From: Alphaproteobacteria bacterium
Lineage (GTDB): Bacteria > Pseudomonadota > Alphaproteobacteria > Micropepsales > Micropepsaceae
Reading direction: 5' to 3'
DNA length: 10,164 bases
Assembly (NCBI GenBank): GCA_017307315.1
Contig: JAFKFF010000301.1
Span: 1 to 10,164 of the forward strand
The translations under genes and the position numbers were made by a program. Position 1 is the stretch's first letter. The number at the start of each line of letters is the position of its first letter. Under the pieces are notes generated by a model. It was not told the origin of the DNA. It saw nothing but the letters and a program-made list of their open reading frames with translations, and did not search any database. Shown one piece after another: positions 7,101 through 10,164 of this stretch.

Positions 7101-8192
7101 CATCTTGTGTTCGACATGGCGGGAGAAGACGAACTCCGCCGGCCGCTGATGCGACAGGTCGATATCGGGCGCCATCGGCCCATCGGTTTTCACGCCGCGC
7201 ATCAGGATCGGCAGCATCTTCAGGGGATGCTTGATCGCGTCGGTGGCGGCGGTGCCTTCGAAGCCGCAATGCACCATGCAGTTGGCGCATTTCTCATACT
7301 TGCCGACGCCGTATTTTTCCCACTCGGTGCCTTCCATCAGCTCCTTGAAGGTCTTCACGTAACCTTCGCCGAGCAGATAGCAGGGCTTCTGCCAGCCGAA
7401 GACGGTGAGAAGCGGCATCGACCAGGGGGTGCACTCATAGGTCTGGTTGCCGGCCAGGAAGTCCATGAACAGGGCGGAATTGGTAAACTCCCAATTCTTG
7501 CCGCCATTGCCGCGCGCCAGGATCTCGCGGAACATCGTCTTGGTGCGTTCGCGGTTGAGGAAGTGCTGCTGGTCGGGCGCGCGCTCATAGGCATAGCCGG
7601 GCGAGACGGTGATGCCGTCCAGCCCCATCGCCATCATCTCGTCGAAGAATTTGGCGGTGCGCTCCGGATCGGCGCCGTCGAACAAGGTGCAGTTGATCTG
7701 GACGCGGAAGCCGCGATCCTTGGCCAGCTTGATGGCGGCCACGGCCTTCTCGTAAGTGCCGTCCAGGCAGACGGACTTGTCGTGCGCTGCCTTGTCGCCG
7801 TCCAGATGGATCGACCAGGTGAAATTGGGATCGGGCTTGTACTGGTCGATCTTCTTGGCCAGCAAGAGCGCGTTGGTACAGAGGATCACGAATTTGTCGC
7901 GTTCCAGATAGCCCTGGACGATCTTGGGCATGTCGCGATGGAGCAGGGGCTCGCCGCCCGCGATGGAAACGGCGGGGGCGCCGCATTCGTCGATCGCGTC
8001 CATGCATTGCTGCACCGATAGGCGCTGGTTCAGGATCTCGTCCGGATAGTCGATCTTGCCGCAACCGGCGCAGGCGAGGTTGCAGCGGAACAGCGGCTCC
8101 AGCATCAGCACCAGCGGGTATTTGCCGCCGGAGAGATGCTTCTTCACCACATAGGCGCCGATCTTGGCGGCCTGTCTCAGCGGAAGACCCAT
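7047..8192 (-). CDS. hpnH: HpnH, radical SAM adenosylhopane synthase
   Basis: This 381-residue radical SAM enzyme adds the 5'-deoxyadenosyl radical to diploptene and forms adenosylhopane, the first step of C35 bacteriohopanepolyol synthesis. The [4Fe-4S]-binding CNLACAGC motif (C37, C41, C44) and the SAM-contacting GGEP (residues 79-82) are intact. C105, in FVILCTNALL, matches the conserved Cys106 reported for the Zymomonas enzyme, which reduces the radical intermediate. The C-terminal part has the family's cysteine-rich segment CANCMVHCGFE (within about 322-335), and the extreme end is a loose Ala/Glu-rich tail (TTEAAAAE). The start codon lies one base after the ispH stop and has a GAGGG ribosome binding site (8199-8203) inside the end of ispH. 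The gene is on the strand opposite the rest of the hpn run, and its last 54 bases overlap hpnG. Confidence 0.97.
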   Translation of the reverse strand: MGLPLRQAAKIGAYVVKKHLSGGKYPLVLMLEPLFRCNLACAGCGKIDYPDEILNQRLSVQQCMDAIDECGAPAVSIAGGEPLLHRDMPKIVQGYLERDKFVILCTNALLLAKKIDQYKPDPNFTWSIHLDGDKAAHDKSVCLDGTYEKAVAAIKLAKDRGFRVQINCTLFDGADPERTAKFFDEMMAMGLDGITVSPGYAYERAPDQQHFLNRERTKTMFREILARGNGGKNWEFTNSALFMDFLAGNQTYECTPWSMPLLTVFGWQKPCYLLGEGYVKTFKELMEGTEWEKYGVGKYEKCANCMVHCGFEGTAATDAIKHPLKMLPILMRGVKTDGPMAPDIDLSHQRPAEFVFSRHVEHKMSQIRAGKSDTTEAAAAE

Positions 8193-8193
8193 G

Positions 8194-9117
8194 TCACGCC
8201 CTCAGTTCGGCCGGCAGGCGGAACTCGATATGTTCCTTCTTGCCGTCCATTTGTTCGACTTCGACAGTTTCGATTTTGGAAAGCGCGTCGATCACATGGC
8301 GCACCAGTTCCTCCGGCGCCGAAGCGCCGGCAGTCAGCCCCACCACGCCCTTGCCGCGCACCCATTCCGGCTTCAACTCGCTGCCATCGGCGATGAGATA
8401 AGAGGGGATGCCCTCCTCGATGCCGATTTCGCGCAGGCGATTGGAGTTGGAGCTGTTCTGCGCGCCCACCACCAGGATCACGTCGGCGACTTTCGCCAAC
8501 TCGCGCACCGAAGTCTGGCGGTTTTGGGTGGCGTAGCAGATGTCGGACGTTTCCGGACCGACGATGTCGCTGAAGCGCTTTTTCAGCGCCACGATGACGC
8601 CCTTTGTGTCGTCGATGGAAAGCGTGGTCTGGGTGATATAGGCGACCGGATGGTCGGTGGGGATGGGGAGTTTTTCCACATCGGCTTCCGATTGCACCAG
8701 ATGCACCGGCGCGCCGACCTGGCCCATCGTGCCTTCGACTTCCGGATGGCCGGCATGGCCGATCAGGATCAGGGTCCTTCCATGGGCGACATAGCGCTTG
8801 CCCTGATTGTGCACTTTCGACACCAGCGGGCAGGTGGCATCCAGCACCGGCAGGCCGCGCGAGGCCGCGGTCTGCACCACCGATTGCGGCACGCCATGGG
8901 CGCTGAACACGGTCACCGCCCCTTCGGGCACTTCGTCCAGCTCTTCGACGAAACGCGCGCCCTTGCTCTTCAGCGCGTCCACCACATGGCGGTTGTGGAC
9001 GATCTCGTGGCGGACATAGACGGGCTCGCCGAACTTATCGAGCGCCTTTTCCACGATATCGATGGCGCGAACCACTCCGGCGCAGAAGCCGCGTGGCTGG
9101 GCAAGAATGACTCGCAT
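8194..9117 (-). CDS. ispH: IspH, 4-hydroxy-3-methylbut-2-enyl diphosphate reductase
   Basis: This 307-residue iron-sulfur enzyme (also called LytB) catalyses the last step of the MEP pathway, HMBPP to IPP and DMAPP, in the cytoplasm. The three cluster-binding cysteines are present: C12 in GFCAG, C96 in DATCPL and C194 in [10 protein letters not shown]. So are the substrate-binding residues H41 (HEIVHN), H124 and E126 (GHPEVEGT), the TQTTLS loop (162-167) and the SSNSNRL segment (222-228). Length and motif spacing are normal. The ATG at 9117 was chosen because it gives the classical [14 protein letters not shown] start and has an AAGGA ribosome binding site 6 bases upstream. The frame stays open much further upstream, but that part is antisense to ispA and is not protein-like. 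It is followed after one base by hpnH, so the two are almost certainly co-transcribed. This ties isoprenoid precursor supply to hopanoid side-chain formation. Confidence 0.98.
   Translation of the reverse strand: MRVILAQPRGFCAGVVRAIDIVEKALDKFGEPVYVRHEIVHNRHVVDALKSKGARFVEELDEVPEGAVTVFSAHGVPQSVVQTAASRGLPVLDATCPLVSKVHNQGKRYVAHGRTLILIGHAGHPEVEGTMGQVGAPVHLVQSEADVEKLPIPTDHPVAYITQTTLSIDDTKGVIVALKKRFSDIVGPETSDICYATQNRQTSVRELAKVADVILVVGAQNSSNSNRLREIGIEEGIPSYLIADGSELKPEWVRGKGVVGLTAGASAPEELVRHVIDALSKIETVEVEQMDGKKEHIEFRLPAELRA
8199..8203 (-). promoter_or_regulatory. Ribosome binding site of hpnH
   Basis: GAGGG read on the - strand lies inside the last codons of ispH, 6 bases before the hpnH ATG at 8192. 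It supports that start and shows hpnH can load ribosomes itself, even though it is only one base from the ispH stop. Confidence 0.6.
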
Positions 9118-9123
9118 ATCTCT

Positions 9124-9128
9124 TCCTT
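9124..9128 (-). promoter_or_regulatory. Ribosome binding site of ispH
   Basis: AAGGA read on the - strand lies 6 bases before the ATG at 9117, with a purine-rich AGAGAT between. It decides the ispH start against the much longer open frame upstream. Confidence 0.65.
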
Positions 9129-9200
9129 GGTGCCGTGGGAACGCTCGACCGGGCAGGAGCCGGAAGAGGCGGGGCGGCTTCGTCGCAACGCAGCAAACCC

Positions 9201-9230
9201 ATTGTCCCGCATAGGCCGCCCCGAAATCAA
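9201..9230 (-). promoter_or_regulatory. Possible sigma-70-type promoter for ispH-hpnH
   Basis: On the - strand, TTGATT (9225-9230) and GACAAT (9201-9206) are separated by 18 bases, each matching four of six consensus positions. This would start transcription roughly 75 bases before the ispH start codon. The match is modest and the region GC-rich, so this is only a candidate. Confidence 0.3.
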
Positions 9231-9248
9231 CCCCTCTGGCCTGAGGGG
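9231..9248. repeat. Inverted repeat CCCCTC-N6-GAGGGG
   Basis: A perfect 6-bp inverted repeat with a 6-base centre sits between the divergent genes, just upstream of the candidate ispH -35 element. It could be an operator or a small hairpin. A five-T run (9260-9264) follows on the + strand, but 11 bases beyond the stem, too far for an ordinary intrinsic terminator. Confidence 0.4.
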
Positions 9249-9315
9249 CAGAACCGTCCTTTTTCGTTGCCTCCCCGGGGGTTGGCAGACCAGATTGTCG
9301 CATCGCGCGCCCCGA

Positions 9316-9342
9316 GGCTGGATTTGGGGGGCCAAGCCAGCC
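9316..9342 (+). repeat. Hairpin-forming inverted repeat upstream of ispA
   Basis: GGCTGG (9316-9321) pairs with CCAGCC (9337-9342), and inside it TTGG (9324-9327) pairs with CCAA (9332-9335) around a GGGG loop, leaving a small AT/G internal bulge. The structure ends 12 bases before the ispA ATG, next to its weak AGGG ribosome binding site. It may be an operator or an RNA hairpin in the ispA leader, or chance in GC-rich DNA. Confidence 0.35.
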
Positions 9343-9354
9343 ATAGGGCATCGC

Positions 9355-10164
9355 ATGGAACATCTGGGTACGATCAAGGACGTGGACAAGGCCGCCCTGC
9401 CGCGCGCCATCGCCGCCAGCGCCGCGGCGGTTGATTCGGTGCTGGAGACCGTGCTGCCCCATCCGCGCGGACCCCAGGGACGCGTCCAGGAAGCGATGCG
9501 CTATGCCACCTTTGCGGGGGGAAAGCGCCTGCGCCCCTTCCTGGTTCTCCATTCGGCCCGCTTGTTCGGGGTCGAGGACGCGCTCAGCCTGCGGGTGGGT
9601 TCGGCCATCGAGGTGCTGCACACCTATTCGCTGGTCCATGACGATCTGCCTTGCATGGATGACGACGATCTTCGGCGCGGCCGGCCCACCACCCATATCG
9701 CCTTCGACGAGATGACGGCGGTGCTGGCGGGCGACGCGCTTCTCACCGTCGCGTTCGAGATCCTGGCGGATGCCAAGACCCATCCCGATGCCGATGTGCG
9801 CATCGCGCTGGTGGCGCGGCTTGCCGAAGCCTCCGGTCATGACGGCATGATCGGCGGCCAGGTGATCGACATGCTGGCGGAACAGAGTTTCGGTCTGGAC
9901 GATGTGATCAACCTGCAGCGGCTGAAGACCGGCCAGCTGTTCGAATTCTCCTGCGAGGCGGGGCCGATTTTGGGACGGGCGAGTGCCGAAGACCGGGCGC
10001 GGCTCAGGGCCTATGCGCGCGAGATGGGCGTGGTCTTCCAGATCACCGACGATCTTCTGGATGTGACCTCCACCGCCGAGAAAACCGGCAAGGCCGTGGG
10101 CAAGGATGCCGACATGGGCAAGGCCACCCTGGTCACCTTGCTGGGTGTCGAAGGGGCTCGCGCC
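9355..10164 (+). CDS. ispA: IspA, farnesyl diphosphate synthase (3' end missing)
   Basis: The frame runs off the right edge after 270 codons. The family is usually about 290-305 residues, so only some 20-35 are missing. The protein is a short-chain (all-E) isoprenyl diphosphate synthase that joins IPP to DMAPP and then to GPP to give FPP, the substrate of HpnD. Visible motifs are GGKRLRP (residues 55-61), the first aspartate-rich motif [16 protein letters not shown] (96-111, DDx4D type), GGQ (167-169), LKTGQLF (190-196), the second aspartate-rich motif DDLLD (232-236) in [11 protein letters not shown], and the closing [16 protein letters not shown]. The YSLVHDD context ahead of the first motif is like that of bacterial FPP synthases, which favours C15, but a geranylgeranyl diphosphate synthase cannot be fully excluded from motifs alone. 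The ATG at 9355 has only a weak AGGG (9345-9348) upstream. ispA is divergent from ispH. Confidence 0.92.
   Translation, partial: MEHLGTIKDVDKAALPRAIAASAAAVDSVLETVLPHPRGPQGRVQEAMRYATFAGGKRLRPFLVLHSARLFGVEDALSLRVGSAIEVLHTYSLVHDDLPCMDDDDLRRGRPTTHIAFDEMTAVLAGDALLTVAFEILADAKTHPDADVRIALVARLAEASGHDGMIGGQVIDMLAEQSFGLDDVINLQRLKTGQLFEFSCEAGPILGRASAEDRARLRAYAREMGVVFQITDDLLDVTSTAEKTGKAVGKDADMGKATLVTLLGVEGARA

Larger units (their letters stand above)
9118..9354. other. Divergent intergenic region between ispH and ispA
   Basis: This 237-base gap is the only non-coding stretch of any length in the window. It must carry the promoters of the leftward ispH-hpnH unit and probably of ispA. It holds a possible promoter for ispH (9201-9230), an inverted repeat CCCCTC/GAGGGG (9231-9248) with a run of five T at 9260-9264, and a hairpin-forming repeat (9316-9342) just before ispA. 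I see no convincing -35/-10 pair for ispA, no tRNA and no small gene with a believable start. Confidence 0.75.

Noticed and set aside
7107..8021. 304-codon + strand open frame opposite hpnH
   Set aside because: It is the antisense shadow of a clear radical SAM gene, has no ribosome binding site and shows no family signature.
9231..9264. Intrinsic terminator (CCCCTC/GAGGGG stem plus five T)
   Set aside because: The T-run begins 11 bases after a short 6-bp stem, and no gene ends nearby on the + strand, so a terminator makes little sense here.
9118..9840. 241-codon in-frame upstream extension of ispH
   Set aside because: The classical IspH N-terminus and an AAGGA ribosome binding site mark 9117 as the start. 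The extension crosses the intergenic region and runs antisense to ispA without protein-like composition.
1..10164. Mobile element, CRISPR, tRNA/rRNA or other accessory system
   Set aside because: No transposase, integrase, repeat-spacer pattern or structural RNA was seen. Coding is nearly continuous and the base composition looks even throughout.

Overview
The window is a nearly complete hopanoid (bacterial triterpenoid) biosynthesis locus from a GC-rich bacterium, most likely an alphaproteobacterium. That placement rests on the squalene route (hpnC-hpnD-hpnE, not a single squalene synthase), the order hpnABCDE-shc-hpnG, and the general look of the proteins. I cannot name a genus. All ten genes belong to known families. 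I did not find an undescribed system.

Positions 1-7100 (+ strand) form one tightly packed gene run: the 3' end of hpnA (sugar epimerase-like SDR), hpnB (family 2 glycosyltransferase), hpnC and hpnD (squalene/phytoene synthase-like), hpnE (FAD amine-oxidase-like), shc (squalene-hopene cyclase, also called hpnF) and hpnG (nucleosidase/phosphorylase). The genes overlap by 4 bases or sit 3-13 bases apart, so one transcript with translational coupling is the natural reading. The promoter lies upstream of the window.

Positions 7047-9117 (- strand) hold a two-gene unit, ispH then hpnH, with one base between them. Its hpnH end runs into hpnG tail to tail, so the two coding regions overlap by 54 bp on opposite strands. 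A 237-bp non-coding gap (9118-9354) then separates ispH from ispA (+ strand), which runs off the right edge.

The genes make one pathway. IspH completes the MEP route to IPP/DMAPP. IspA makes farnesyl diphosphate. HpnD condenses two FPP to presqualene diphosphate, HpnC converts this to hydroxysqualene, and HpnE reduces it to squalene. Shc cyclises squalene to hopene/hopanol. HpnH adds a 5'-deoxyadenosyl group to give adenosylhopane, and HpnG removes adenine to give the ribosylhopane/phosphoribosylhopane precursor of C35 bacteriohopanepolyols. HpnA and HpnB are hopanoid-associated sugar enzymes whose exact roles are less settled. No hpnI/J/K, hpnO, hpnP or hpnN is visible here. The head-group and methylation chemistry of this strain therefore cannot be told from the window.
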